DNA of 64,000 bases from Rhizoclosmatium globosum (GCA_002104985.1 MCGO01000022.1:496001-560000); one strand, 5' to 3'. Shown: positions 1 to 14,081, counted from the first letter of the stretch. Numbers and translations: made by a program. The notes: generated by a model not told the origin, from the sequence alone.

Positions 1-2103
1 CAACCGCAGTCACAAGAGAAACTGTCTGGAAAGTTCCTGCAGAGTACCAGGCAATCATAGATAGATTTGAAGTTATAATGCCTCCCACTCCCGCTGACCC
101 TGCTCCTTTGGTCCCAGTATCTAGCAACGTAGTTGTTATCCCTGTAAACTTTGACTCAAGGGAGGAGGCAGAGAAAGCATTCAAGCAGATGCTTGAAGAA
201 GCTGTAAGCAAGATTATATTTCTATGTTGTTCTCATCATAGTCTTGTAGGACATTGGACTTGACTGGACCTGGGAGCAGACCATGAGAAAAGTAATCAAC
301 AACCCAATGTACAGATGCCTGAAGACCCTAACCGAGCGCAAACAAGCATTTCAATCGTATGTGGAGGATAAGAAGAATAGCATCAAGGTTTGAGGGTTTC
401 ACATCAAGTTGAAGCCGATCTTAACAATCAAAACAGCAAGCTGCAGAAGAAAAACTAGCTTATGAGCGCGATAGTTTTGCCGTTCTTTTGGGATCTTTGG
501 GAGCTGATCTGACGATTACCCTTCGCTACAAGAAGATGGCGGAAGTCTTTGCTGAGGACCCTGTGTTTTTGTCGATTGAACCTGAACGACGCATGGAACT
601 ATTTGAAGAATTCATGACCGAGTTTCGCAAGAAAGACGCGGTACGGAGGATATGATGTGCTTCTCTAGCATCCGTACTGACAAACTAATTTCAACAGGAT
701 GAAAAACGCGCTTTACGAAAAGAGAACGTCGAACGTTTCAAGCACATTCTCAAAACGACGACCACTATCACTGCGACAACAACTTGGCAAGAAGCACAAC
801 AGCTTTGGGCATCTCACCCTGATTTCTTGCCTCCAAGCCCCAACAGTGTAAACCCACTTCATTCAATGGAGGCTATTGATATTCTCGTCACGTTTGAAGA
901 CCATATGAAGCATTTGGAGGCTGCATTCTTTGAGGAATTCGATGCGAAGCGTAAGGCAGAGAAAAGACGGGAGCGCCAACTGCGTGATGAATTCAGATCT
1001 TTGTTGGACCGTCTTGTGGAGGAAGGAATTATTCACGTACACTCAAAGTGGAAGGAAATTTATCCATATGTTGCGGAGGAGTCGTGTTACAACGAGATGC
1101 TTGGTCAACCAGGAAGCAATCCTTTGGAGCTTTTCTGGGATGTTTTGGTTGGATTGGAAGACAGATATTTGTCTGTTCGCAAAGATGCATTGGAGGCAGT
1201 ACGTGTAAGTCGTGTTTTTCTTGTGTTGAGCTATTGTTTATATGTTTGTTGTAATAGGCATCTGGAATCGATATTACAGTGCAAACCTCCTTCAGTGAAT
1301 TTGAAACACTGTTCAAAAACTTCAATCGTGGAAGATATGACCAAAATACTCTCAAGCAAATCTTTGATGAGGTATGAAATTTAATGACTGTAGTTACAAT
1401 CGCAATCGATAATGACTCTGTACATTAGCTCATGCACCGTGCAATCGCCCGCAGCAAAGATGACGAGAAGCGGAAGGAACGTAGGACTAGAAAACGACTG
1501 GATGCGTTTAAATCACTTCTCAAACACTTGAGTCCGCGTTTAACAAGTGTCGCAACGTGGGAGAAGGTAAAACCTTTGGTGAAGGGTACAGATGAGTACG
1601 GTGACTTGGAGGAAGCTCAACGTGTGTATGTGTTTGACAGATTCCTCAAGAAGCTGAAGGTGGGTCCTCGTTTCACTATATATCATGCTTATTAACTTGG
1701 TTGATAGGCCCGAGAGCAGGCGGACGAATCCTCAAGTTCAGAAGAGAGTGGTGACGATGGAGAAAAGTCAAGAAAGCGAAAGTCTTCTGGGCGCGAGAGA
1801 GATCTTCGTCGGGATGATAAAAAGAGAGTTGAGTTAACATCGATTGTTGGTCTCACATTCTTACAGTTGTTTAAATGGCAGAGAACTGCGGAGGACGAGC
1901 GCGATTCGCGACGAGATGAGCGAGATATCCGAAAGGATGACCGTCGAGACGGTTCAAGAAGAGATGAACGTGACATTCGTCGAGATGACCGAGATGTTCG
2001 TGAAACCCGTGAAGTTCGCGACATTCCACGTGATATTCCACGAGAGGTTCCAAGAGAGGAAAGAAGACCAAGTCTTGGAGAACTTGAGGAAGGAGAGTTG
2101 TAA
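1..2103 (+). CDS. PRP40: Pre-mRNA splicing factor Prp40/PRPF40 (5' part outside window)
   Basis: U1 snRNP-associated splicing scaffold, nuclear. The window opens at the end of a WW domain (TVWKVPAEY, about 24-50). A run of FF domains follows: FF1 has WTWEQTMRKVI and FF2 has TITLRYKKM; later ones include the PRPF40 hallmark MLGQPGS (about 1101-1121). The C-terminus is acidic/serine-rich and then Arg-Asp/Glu-rich. Exons in one consistent frame: 3-203, 250-387, 437-640, 698-1204, 1258-1371, 1429-1659, 1708-1827, 1867-2103. Introns are 39-59 nt and nearly all start GTAAG/GTATG/GTTTG. No frameshift is seen. FF order and the MLGQPGS motif favour PRPF40 over TCERG1. The N-terminus and first WW domain lie upstream of the window. 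Confidence 0.9.
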
Positions 2104-2244
2104 GTTTTGTCTATTATGCAATAAAGATTGGTGACTGGTGTCAGAGCGACAATTAATGCCTTCCCGGATAGCCCCGGATAAGCGATCCGGCGGAGAAAAG
2201 TTGGCTCTTGGGACTGAAAGAAATGAGCGAAAAAGAATCCAAAA

Positions 2245-4384
<2,140 letters not shown>

Positions 4385-4412
4385 TTTCAAATAAATGTGC
4401 TATTTTATTTCG

Positions 4413-5569
4413 TTACTGGATTCCAAGACGTTTGATCACGCTGCAAGGCATACAATATCTTGGATCTACAGGTTCCAAATCAGGATATCCGAGCAAAGAC
4501 AATCCAGCAACTCCAAATAATGTGTGAAACACGTCAGATACATCGCCAGGACGGTCTGCAATTCCTCCACCTTCCGTATCTTGAGCGTTCAGAATAAAAT
4601 CAACCAGCGAGTCCCTGTTTATCCAGTGTATTCTGTCCATGATTGAGAGACAGCTGAGAACCCACCAAGAGTAACAAACGTCCTCCAGTTTCTCAGGTCG
4701 CCCATTCAACCCTCCATTCTTCAACTGCCTCTCGGCAAGCCACCATCCAAGACGATCAGTTTCAATCAGCTCAAGTCGTCCCTGAAATATGAAATGAGCT
4801 GAAGAAAAACGTGAACGAGGTAAGCGAGGTTTACCAAAATAGCCAAAGCTCCAACACAACAGAATATTTGGCCAGAGTGACTTTCAGCTCCTGGCACAGA
4901 GCCATATCCTCCATCAAAATTCTTGCAAGAGTGAATGAACTCGACGGCTCTGTCAACGTCAATATAAGGCTGTCGAAGTCTATTCAAGAGCGACAGACAA
5001 TTGACAGCACAGTATGAGAAGCGAGTATCAATTTCGTTGTATTCGTCTCCTGAGAACGATCCGTCGGGTTGTTGAAGTGATTTGACATCTAATGCCAGCT
5101 GTAAGATGATTGTGTTGGTTCAGGGGCTTTTGATGCTTACACGTTGCGATTTGATCGGCATCAATACGGTCCAACGCATCCAAAGTTGCAAGAATTTGAA
5201 CAGCGCTGAGTGTGTAAAGAAGGTGAGGATCGTGACCAATATGTCCACCAAAAGCTCCTAAGAGTTTGATGGTCAAAATCAATGCAAACCAGGAGTGACG
5301 GGTCTCACCATTTGTATGTTGGCATGACATGACGTATTCAATGATTTGTGCAGAGTCAAGGGCTTCTGGATGCTTCAAGAGATGCACAGATGTAAGGCCC
5401 CAATAAACTCCATTCAGTCGGAGATGCTCGCCAGCCCAGTATTCAAACGAGTCCTTTTTCTGTGTAGCAACTTTAATTAATGATTGCGAAAGGGGTGATT
5501 AAGCTGGCTTACGTTGTCCAGCTCTTGGACGTATGTGACATGTTTTGCAACAGCGAGTTTTGGAGTCAT
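4413..5569 (-). CDS. BET2: Geranylgeranyl transferase type-2 beta subunit (RabGGTase beta)
   Basis: Catalytic beta subunit that attaches geranylgeranyl groups to C-terminal cysteines of Rab GTPases in the cytosol, with the alpha subunit and Rab escort protein. The alpha-alpha barrel repeats are clear: [68 protein letters not shown]. The zinc-site region includes EDVCYSWW, and the end [13 protein letters not shown] matches the family. Exons (5' to 3' on minus): 5569-5513, 5459-5309, 5257-5141, 5088-4835, 4781-4413. All junctions keep frame, giving about 315 aa, normal length. It is convergent with the P5C dehydrogenase gene (28 nt between stops) and divergent from the MYND gene (57 nt between starts). 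Confidence 0.93.
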
Positions 5570-5626
5570 CTTTTTTCCAACTCAGAAACTCTCCAGAAAA
5601 ACGTACTATTTCTGAAGGAATCAAAG
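5570..5626. promoter_or_regulatory. Very short bidirectional promoter region
   Basis: Only 57 nt separate the start codon of the RabGGTase beta gene (minus, 5569) from that of the MYND protein gene (plus, 5627). Both 5' leaders and core promoters must overlap here or extend into the neighbouring gene. No TATA box is evident. Confidence 0.4.
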
Positions 5627-6372
5627 ATGAACGCTACCGAAACTGAACATGCCAGTAAGCTCCTCGCCGAAATCTTTCCAGGAGACGTGGAGGAGCAAAG
5701 CAAGATCTTGGATGGAATGAAGAACATGTCGCTTGCTTCTGGAGGCCCAGAGGCTGTTGGAGGATACAAATGTGCAAATAAGGGATGCACGAATGCTGGA
5801 TTAAAGCAATGTGCTAAATGCCATCAAGCGCGGTGAGTGAATCGTGTGGTGTTGATGCTTGAAGCCAAGCTGAAACACAATGCAGATACTGCTCCCAGGA
5901 TTGCCAGAAACAGGATTGGAAAGCTCTGCATAAGGCAAAATGTGGAAAAGATCGAGGAGTTGCGTTTGGTGTAGATCCACAGTCTTTCTTGAACGCTCAT
6001 ACTTCAGGAAATGGGCAGTGGCATGCAGGTCTCAACAGAAAGCGTATTATTGAACGCTTCGTCATGAGCTTCCAGCTTCGCGTCGAAGACACGTATGTTT
6101 TCACAGGAGAGCTGATGGGAGCATACAATCAGAACAAGAAAGCAACTGTCAAAGAATTCACGGATTACTTCAAAGCTGCTAAAAAGAAGGGAATGTTTCC
6201 GAACGATTGGTCCCAATCAGATGATGAAGCGCTTATGGCGTACGCGAAGGAACAGATCCATTTCGCCGTTGACAAGGACGACGTTACTGAAAAGTTTGGC
6301 TACGGTGCCATGGAGCATATTGTCCTTAGGAGCATTGCTGATAATATTCTTGGACCTGTTTCGCAATGGTAA
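5627..6372 (+). CDS. MYND zinc-finger protein
   Basis: Two exons, 5627-5832 and 5886-6372, give about 230 aa. The MYND finger spans the intron: CANKGCTNAGLKQCAKC, then YCSQDCQKQDW and H...KC, with the usual C-x2-C...C-x2-C...C-x3-C...H-x3-C order. MYND fingers bind proline-rich peptides and often sit in methyltransferase or co-repressor proteins. No SET or other second domain is visible in the roughly 140 residues after the finger, which are mostly charged and helical (TDYFKAAKKKGMFP, EKFGYGAMEH). Function beyond protein binding cannot be assigned. The start is the ATG nearest the promoter gap; upstream in-frame sequence runs into the RabGGTase gene. Confidence 0.75.
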
Positions 6373-6375
6373 TGT

Positions 6376-6735
6376 GGCCTGGACGAAAAGCAAGCTACCA
6401 GCTTAATAAAATGAAATAAGCCATTTGTTTGTATTTACATCAGATCCTCCTATCCACTTTTGATTTGAATCAATGGACCAAACAATGGAATCCCTCCCTG
6501 AACAAAGAGATCCAAAACTCACGTAATGGATTTCCTCCAACACACCACGTCCTCCGATGGCAAACACGAGGAGGTGTTTTTCTTTCCATACTTGGAACGG
6601 CCACGACGGACGTGCTTAGCCAATCAAATTTCCAAAAACAACTTTCCGCGAAAGACCACCATTCACCTCGCCCGGTCGCCCAACAACACCAACACCAACA
6701 CCAACAACACCAGCCAACTAAGTGGACCAGTGAGC
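6376..6735 (+). other. Intergenic / 5' leader of MFS transporter copy 1
   Basis: About 360 nt between the MYND stop and the first MFS methionine supported by the paralogue. An open frame in phase with the MFS gene extends upstream to about 6526 but has no counterpart in the second copy, so I treat it as leader. It contains a short CAACAC/CACCAA-rich tract at about 6685-6715. Confidence 0.4.
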
Positions 6736-8535
6736 ATGTTTGGCTTTGAAGTGATCCAGTCGCTTCCCCGGGACGCCGCGCTTCTCTTTGCCACGCGCTC
6801 GTTTCGGCTCTTTGCGTATGGCCTGATTGGCGTCATTCTCGTGCTGTACATGAAGTCGCTTGGCCTCGAGGACGAGTCGATTGGTGCGTTCCTGACAGTT
6901 ACCCTGATTGGAGACTCGGTTGTCAGGTGAGTCATCTTGTTTTGTATGTAGTTGCACAAGCTTTGGGTGCTGACCACCACGCGCCATCTATCGATAAAAA
7001 AAACCAGTCTGTTTGTGACGGGAAATGCTGATCGAATGGGGCGCAAGTTTATGCTGATTCTTGGATCTGTGTTGATGGCGGGAACGGGGTTGGCCTTTGC
7101 ATTGTATCCCACGTTTCGTGTGTTCGACAACTGGATTGGTGGAGATAAGCCTGATGATGGAGATACAAGACGGGACTTGAGCGGTTGGCAGGGATGGATG
7201 TATTATTCAGGACTTGTTGTTATCGGGACGATTGGAGTGCTGAGTCCAAGTGGAAATGGTTTGTGTGTGAGGCTTTGCCCGTTTTATCAACTCATCGCTT
7301 CACTCAGAGGTCGGCCCATTTGTTGCTATGGAAACATCAATTCTCTCCAAATACGCTCGCTTGGAAACAAGAGCGACTCTGTTTTCATGGTATTCTCTGG
7401 TGGGCTCCTTCTCGACTGCTATTGGCTCCTTGTTTGCTGGAGAGCTTATTTCCACATTAACTGAACGAGGTTCGTTCTATGAAGCATATTACAGCCTTGC
7501 TATGGCTGCTCAATCTCCTGCCCGATTACACTTACCAAAACGATGGCTCAATTAACAAGTCCTCCCCCACTGAGCCCGAAGACGGCTTCTATCAAAACTA
7601 GCGGCTTACCGTATTGTCATTGGACTATATGGAGCAGTTGGAATTGTTTGACGTTGCTATTTTGGAAACTTTCGTTGGATGTGGAAACAGATTCCACTGC
7701 CAGTGGATTGGGTAACTCGTGCTTCCCGAAGAAGCCTCGGAAAGCCCCACTGAAAGTGCCCATTGTTGAGTGCAGAAGAAGGAAGAGAGGTTTCCCCAAC
7801 TCGAAGTATTGGAACTGCCATTTTGGATCGCTTGCTCCCTGGACTTAACTTTTCCCCTGACACAAGATGGCTCGTAATTAAACTCTCTATGCTGTTTACT
7901 TTGGATTCTTTTGGAACGGTGAGTGTTAAACTGTTGTGGCAATATGAGATTCACTAAACATCATTCTTAGAGTATTATGACAGGATCTATGCTTGCATAC
8001 TGGTTCTCATACAAATATAATGTGGACGAAGCTTATCTTGGAGAAGTTCTCTTCGTATCCAACATTCTCGCGGGATTCTCGTCCCTCTTGGCTGGATGGG
8101 TCAGTTCAAAAGTTGGAATGGTCAACTGTATGGTCTTCACCACCTTCCTGCGAACATCATGATGCTCTCTGTTCCCTTCATGCCAAATTTGTAAGAATTT
8201 TACACGGTTTTGGGATGTCTAACTTCTCCCAAGGTTTTGGGCAACTGCAATCTTATTCATACGCGCGACAATCTCACAAATGGATGTAGGACCTCGACAA
8301 GCCTAATTTCTTCAATCGTCCCGTCTCAAGATCGTACTGCTGCTTTGGGGGTAATCAATACATTGAGGTCTCTTGGAGCTGCCTTCGGTCCACTGTTGAC
8401 AGGTTATTTATCCGAAGTGGGCTCTTTGACTGGGCGTTTATCGCGTGCGGAAGTCTGACGATTTTGTATGATTTGCTTCTTTTGAGGAGTTTTGGTGGCA
8501 GAAGGGGCGCTGCAGCCCTTCGACGGGATTCCTGA
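6736..8535 (+). CDS. Major facilitator superfamily transporter, copy 1
   Basis: Multi-spanning MFS-1 type transporter; substrate unknown. It is paralogous along its whole length to the gene at 19344-21007: start MFGFEVIQSLPRDA, TRSFRLFAYGLIGVILVLY, the loop motif GNADRMGRKF (MFS motif A after TM2), GWQGWMYY, then LAYWFSYKYNVDEAYLGE, QMDVGPRQA and GAAFGPLLTGYL. Exons begin 6736-6926, 7008-7258, 7308-..., with later introns near 7920-7970 and 8190-8234. The frame is lost about six times (near 7515, 7585, 7650, 7760, 8140, 8425), mostly where one more base in a short homopolymer would restore it. Either this copy is decaying or, because neighbours show the same defect, the sequence carries indel errors. 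ATG 6736 is chosen by alignment with the paralogue. Confidence 0.75.
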
Positions 8536-8604
8536 ACCAAAAAACGTATGGATTAAGCTAGTAAATTTTGACTGGATGCTATTTATATAAAAAAACACAT
8601 ATAA

Positions 8605-11278
8605 TCACAATTCTTTCATCTTCTCCTCCAACCGAGCGACTTCCCCTGGAATTTGCCACCCTCTCTCGCGACACCTCTCTACTAACGCCTCGACAAGTTC
8701 TCTGCACTCTTCTTTCTTGCCAGGGAACAATAAGACTTCTGGGTCCTCAGCCAAGCATACAAACAAGGCCACAACACCCATCTCCACCGTAACACCCATA
8801 ATACTCAGCATAGCCCATCCAAAAAAGAGTGCCGTGATTGTCAGCATGAGAGTAATATCCCAGTCTAGAGAATGAACAATTTTTGCTGTAAAAAGGCAAT
8901 TGTCCCAGGGTGAGAGAGCCTAAAGCAGATGTTGAAGTCGTTATGGATTCAATTGCATCGTCATTCAACAGAGCTTCCAATCCTTGTGTTTGAATCAAAT
9001 TCTGTTTTGTATTTCATCAGTAAAGGGGAAAGAAATGGACTAACAACAATTTTACCCAAGTAGTTCTCGCGGCTTGCACTACGGCTCATACGGACTCCAA
9101 CTCGAACTAACGCATACAAATTAAACACTTGGAGCACATGTGCAAGGAATCCAAGCAACGCTGTCACGATTGTCTTGACAGTCTTTGAAGAACTGTTCTT
9201 TCCCCGTTTGTAAATATAATGCAACGTCTTCAATGAAGCTGTACACAGAGACGCCAAACAAATTGTTCCAAACGAGTACGTACACGCGCGTCCCGCAGCA
9301 CGAACAATTGCACGTGAGTCTGCCTGCTTCTCTGGGAAAATGGGCGAGTAATACCACGTTCCCAACGATCCCGCGACCGAGACGGAAAGGATTGATTTCC
9401 AACTTCATATGTCCAAAAGAAGGAGAGGATCAAAAGTGTGATGAGGAAAGTCAGGAGATGTGGGTCTTGGATCGCTGATGGGGAGTAAAGAGCGAGGTAG
9501 GCGGAAGCGTGAAGGAAACACCAGGCGCGTTCCAAATAAAGAGAAATGTTGCGAGAATGAACGCGGATGGGTTCCTTTTCAAGTGTGACACTGTCGCACG
9601 TAAGATGATTGATGCGAACCTGATGCGAGGCCAGGCAATGACGTAGAATATCGCTTTTCCGACAAAGTATATGATCAGAATGACGGCAAGTGGGATATTC
9701 AATATCAAGAAGTTGACAATCTACACCCATCGAGATTAGTAATGAGGCTGAGATTCCAAAATGAAAAAAACACGTACAATGAGTCCCAACAAGTTGAGCA
9801 TACTCGAAATGATGGAGAACTTGATGATACCTTCGCCAAACACAACCAACACACTCATCCAAACCATTGCCATCACAACTCCTACAATGACAATCACAAC
9901 AAAAGTATAGGCTACTTTTCTCGCGTTTTGAGCAATACGATCACGGAATGACGAGAAATACGCATTGAGACCACCAACAATAGAGTAGGGACTTGCTGAA
10001 ACAACATCCCTGCAAAAGTCTGCCGCAACTCCTTGGAATAGACAGTTTTGGATGGGGAACCTTTTCCCGCCGATAAATCTCCAATTGTTTTTGCAAGACA
10101 GCTTGTGGAAAACTTTTGCGCAAGGTCTGGAAGGGTATTTGGGGAAGTGAGGAGGGCTGTGATGGATTGATTGATAAGGTTAAACACGGGTGACGAGCCC
10201 CCAAGGGCTTTTGTAAGGCCTAATCAAGGCAGCGAGTAGCGGATCCGAGAAGTGATGTTGTTTTGTTTAGGTAAGGGTTAAGGCATGTGTCGATGGAACT
10301 TGAGGCTGTTTGGAGGGATGTTGATGGGTAAATGGAGCTGATGGTGATTGAAAGACAAGATGAAAGAGTCTTTGAGAGTGGAATTGAGGAATCTTGTGCG
10401 GGAGTGATGCAAGTTGAAGTAAGTGTTTGGAGCATTGGTTGTGGAATCTGATATGCAGACAAAGATTTCGTGACGCAATCTACGACTGAAGTTGAGGAGA
10501 CACAATTTGTATAAATTTGAGACGGTGTTGTGGAACTGAGGAGAGCAAGGTCAGAAAGGAAATGGAGTAGGAAAAGGACTAACCGATTGGACGGCAGCAA
10601 AGAAGCCACAGTCACGTCGATACAAGTTGCAAGAGTTCCTTTAGATAAATCAGGCGATTGCAAGACGGGATTGAGGCAAGACGCCATGAGTACGGATGCA
10701 GTGTCAGGCAGAGGACCAAGGAAGGCGGAGAGACCATACTGGATACACTGCAGCGGCGCCGTGGGAGACTTCTGAGCAATAAAGAGGGTGCAGAGGGTGA
10801 ATGCGGACTGCACGGGGCCCGGCAGTGAGCCCAGGTTCGGCACTGACACTGAGCCAGGAAGCGAGGGCAGCGCACGCCTACGTCTAGTAGTTCCACCAGA
10901 CATGTCCAGTCCCGCCAGTGAATTCACCGCATTCGCAAGGCACCTGCTCCGGGCCGACGCAAGGTCGTTCGTGACAATAAAGTGGATGCACTGGTTGTAC
11001 ACGTCGCCGCCCTTCTCCGCCACAGCCAATCCCGCGTCAAAACCAGAGTTCGAATTCGAAGGTCCAAGAACTTCGCAAAACGACGACGGCGACGAAACGA
11101 GCCGCGCGCCCTTCACGCCAAACACAACCACAAACACGAGAAGACTGACAAACGGAACTAGAACGGCCCAGTCGTTGCAGCGCCGGCGTCGCGGTGAATG
11201 CGATAGAACTGCGTACTCCTTTCGTGGTGTGGATGGATTCAGTGGGAGAAGCGGTGTCGTCGATGTGGCGCGAGACAT
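8605..11278 (-). CDS. Choline-transporter-like protein (SLC44/Pns1 family)
   Basis: Multi-pass plasma-membrane protein of the choline-transporter-like family. The N-terminus has RRRRCNDW, then TM1 (VLVPFVSLLVFVVVFGV), followed by a long Cys-containing loop of about 370 residues with two polar repeats. The transmembrane core then carries the family signatures: GTWYYSP, AGRACTYSFGTICLASL, VFNLYALVRVG, and near the end VALFVCLAEDPEVL. Introns supported: 10536-10583 (in frame, GTTAGT...CAG), about 9721-9776, and about 8994-9037 (GTTAGT...CAG). The frame is interrupted near 10206, 9975, 9535, 9395 and 8890, again by single-base changes. It ends 69 nt from the MFS copy 1 stop, convergently. Pns1 in yeast is non-essential and its substrate is unproven, so choline transport is only a family-level inference. 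Confidence 0.8.
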
Positions 11279-11444
11279 TTCTGTTTTGTGATCAATTCAA
11301 TTGTGTCTCTAGTTTCAACCTGGTTGGCAAACAGTTTGACGTTCTTGATTTATTTCTTTCAGAATTCATATTCTTTATTTCTAATTATATTAATATCTGG
11401 ACAATTGTAAAGATATATGAAGATTGTTCACGCGTTTTCCACAT
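11279..11444. other. Intergenic, no gene seen
   Basis: AT-rich spacer upstream of the SLC44-like gene. It probably contains that gene's promoter. No further structure noted. Confidence 0.4.
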
Positions 11445-11640
11445 TTAGCAGGTGATACCACAAATGGAGCTGACTTCATCAACACAGACACTGTCCCAGG
11501 AAGTGATTCCACTGTACTCGTCTTGGGCAATAATTTGACTACCACAATCGCAGGTGATCGGCAGTGGTGGTCCTTACAGCAACGTTGGCAGTCTTCAGAA
11601 CAACAGCGGTGGAAGTCTTCACATCGAGAGAATATATGAC
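11445..11640 (-). pseudogene. Relic of EXORDIUM-like gene C-terminus
   Basis: Reading the minus strand, a Thr/Val-rich stretch (VKTSTAVV, VRTTTADH) is followed by IIAQDEYSGITSWDSVCVDEV and CGITC plus stop at 11447-11445. This matches the linker and last Cys-rich module of the three full genes at 14260, 16444 and 61448 (for example IIAQDSYCG, TSWDSVCVGEV). The first half of the Cys module is missing, one of its cysteines is changed, and no signal peptide or HELAEA domain is found upstream. This is a decayed fourth member of the family. Confidence 0.65.
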
Positions 11641-12497
11641 AAAAATTATAAGTACAAGAAGGCTGAAAATGGAATGAGAAGAGCAAGAGTGGATTGAATT
11701 AGAGAGCATTTTTATCGATGTGACGCGATTCATTTGTTCGTTTGTTGCGCCCCAGCCCAATCATCAGTGTTTAAAAAACACGAAAATCACCTTCCCACAT
11801 ATTATCAACATTCGAGATCGCTAAGGTGCGTCCCATCCAAAACCATCTCAACACTGCCTTATCCACACTGGCAGCCATAATCTGTTTCCATCGATGGTAT
11901 GTCAGCGGCGGCGAGTTGATTTCATTCCCCTTCCACAGTCGATCTTTCAAAACTATACATAGCGGTGCTCAAGAGAACATCCTTTTAACATCTCTATTGT
12001 TTAAACACTTAGGTTATATCTTCAGCCTTCCCGCATATGCGCTCCTCGTCCCTCTCGTACTTCTCGTCTGTCTTGATTTCTGACAATTCTAGTAGTTGAC
12101 ACGTTGCCAACACCTGACTATGTCTTTCTCTCGCCAATATTTGTACGTCTGTAGTATATGTATTTTATTAACTTCCTGTTTTAGTGTGTCTCAACGAATA
12201 TTGAGATGCGTTTCTTTTTTCCTTTGGTTATTTAATTGCTGCTTGTCCTCGTAAATTGCAATACCAGCTGTTTAATGCTTTGGCACGCAGTATGGAGACT
12301 TCGTTTACGGCGGACGGCTGCAATTCGGGCGGTTTTGCAGTGTCTCTCCCCTTGGTGGATTCGGAAGGCCAGTTGTAGTTATGCCTCGGCACCAACCAGG
12401 ATCCCCCCATCTGGCGGAAAACTGTAAAAGAATAGAAATAAACTTATGTCGTATTATAATAATATTTTGAAAAAAAACAAAACTTGACAATTCACTC
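11641..12497. other. Intergenic, about 860 nt, no gene seen
   Basis: Short open frames exist on both strands but none shows protein-family similarity or paired splice sites. The region is AT-rich, especially 12150-12200 and 12420-12490. Confidence 0.4.
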
Positions 12498-14081
12498 ATG
12501 TCTGTCACTGGCCAGCTGGAATGTGTAGATGCACAAGACGCCTTTGAACGCTTAACCCAACGCCCCTCTGATCTATGGGGTCAATCTCTGGCAGATCTCC
12601 TTCTCTCAGGAGAGTTTAGAGAGGAAGGACGAACAATCAGCATTTCAAACCACATTAATTCTCGCTTCCACTATGTGACGGGTCCTACAAATCCTCACGC
12701 GCTCTTAAACTTGCTATCAAAGATCTCTGTAACAGGCACCCAATTTAAATTCTCTGGCAAAAGTCAGTCTTCCAACGAAGCTGTCAATCTCGGCAAGGCC
12801 ACTGACAACAAAACTCAAATGCGCGTTAATATTTCATGTATGTCGGTCAAACTTTTTAAATCATTGGCATTCAACAGAACATTCAGCATCGAAAAGCGTC
12901 CAAGGATCAGAGCGCATGAAAAATATGAACATTAAGTTATTGAAGAGCGTCAAGTCTTCATATCTGGCGTTCAAAAGTTCACCCCATTTGAAGAGTTTGT
13001 CTGTTAAGTCAAAGAAGCTTGTTGTTGTGAAGAGTCCGCGGAGTTATATTGGTGAGTCCCGTACAAATCAAATTTCATCTAAATTAGTTTAACAAGATTC
13101 GGCTTTCGAGGATTTTTGTGAACAAATGACCATCAAAGACCTTGAAGAGGCTGTTAAACATCATAAGGCTGTTGCAGCAGTAGACAGACTCAATTATCAC
13201 CACGCTGAGTCTTTGGAGGAACTAGCCGCAGCAAAGAATATTTTGGTGGAACAACTCATGGTGTTGGAGGAAATGCTTGAACTCAGATTAAGTGAACGAC
13301 GCAGTAATTATCCCCAATTCGAGGTATTTCAGTCAACTCCATTTGAAAAGAATTTGATGAAGACTTGTTGCCGTCTAGATTTTGATTATCTCAGACAAAA
13401 TCCAACTGCCATTGTTCCTGACGTCTATGAAGCATCAGCTTCTTCAACTGCAGAATCTTTGGACCAGATTTATCGCTCAACCACGATTGTTTACTTTCAC
13501 CTTGGAAGCTTCTGTTCTTTCTGTGGTCTGTTTCCGGACATTTTTCCTCACCGTTTTAATCAGTTCCACTGCAGGCTATTATTTATATTGCCCGTTTCCA
13601 GGCTTTGAGTAAGGATAAGTCAGTACCCGCTTTTGCAGTATGTGATGAAGCATTTATACGTTCCCCATAACGTTTCCATTTCTTTAGACGAGGCCAATCA
13701 TCATTATTTCCCCCAAAGCTGACAGATGGTACTTTCCAGCTTTTTAACAACAAGTGTAACAATATAATTAGGATGGCTTTGTTTCGCCTTGTTATCCCAA
13801 TGAAGGAACTTCAGGAGGTGATGGGAGGTCTTTTTGCGTTGGACGACGGTATTTCAAGCAATGGCGCATTCTACATTCATTCAAATCGCGATAACTAAAC
13901 TCGTTCGTTTTGCGATAAACAAAGACTTGGACGCTTTCTCACAGTTGGAATCTTGGAATGAGAGGAAGGGCGTGCTCGTAACTACAAAAAAGATTTTGAC
14001 AGAGGCGTGTTGCGAACTCAAAGGAGCTTCCTGCAAAAGCATCCTTGAATCAACAAAAACAGGGCTGGCTGTTGGAATCTG
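12498..14081 (+). CDS. Hypothetical protein, multi-exon, not recognised
   Basis: Exons 12498-12837, 12887-13051 and from 13097 join cleanly in frame (GTATGT and GTGAGT donors). The first part (MSVTGQLECVDAQDAF...) is mixed. Exon 2 is Lys/Ser-rich (KSVKSSYLAFKSSP, KSKKLVVVKSP). Exon 3 begins DSAFEDFCEQM and contains a likely helical/coiled segment (EAVKHHKAVAAVDRL, MVLEEMLELRLSERR). Further coding pieces are visible to about 14081 (MKELQEVMGGLFALDD, FIQIAITKLVRFAINKDL, TTKKILTEACCEL), but the splice sites between 13470 and 13830 are not resolved, and one shift near 13850 is needed. I cannot assign a family. Confidence 0.5.

Noticed and set aside
1..2103. Transcription elongation regulator TCERG1/CA150 instead of Prp40
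   Set aside because: FF order, the MLGQPGS motif and the ending with acidic then RD/RE-rich tail fit PRPF40 better.
5141..5257. A frameshift at the third/fourth exon junction of RabGGTase beta
   Set aside because: Using the CATTAG acceptor 10 nt further on restores the frame exactly, so no error is needed.
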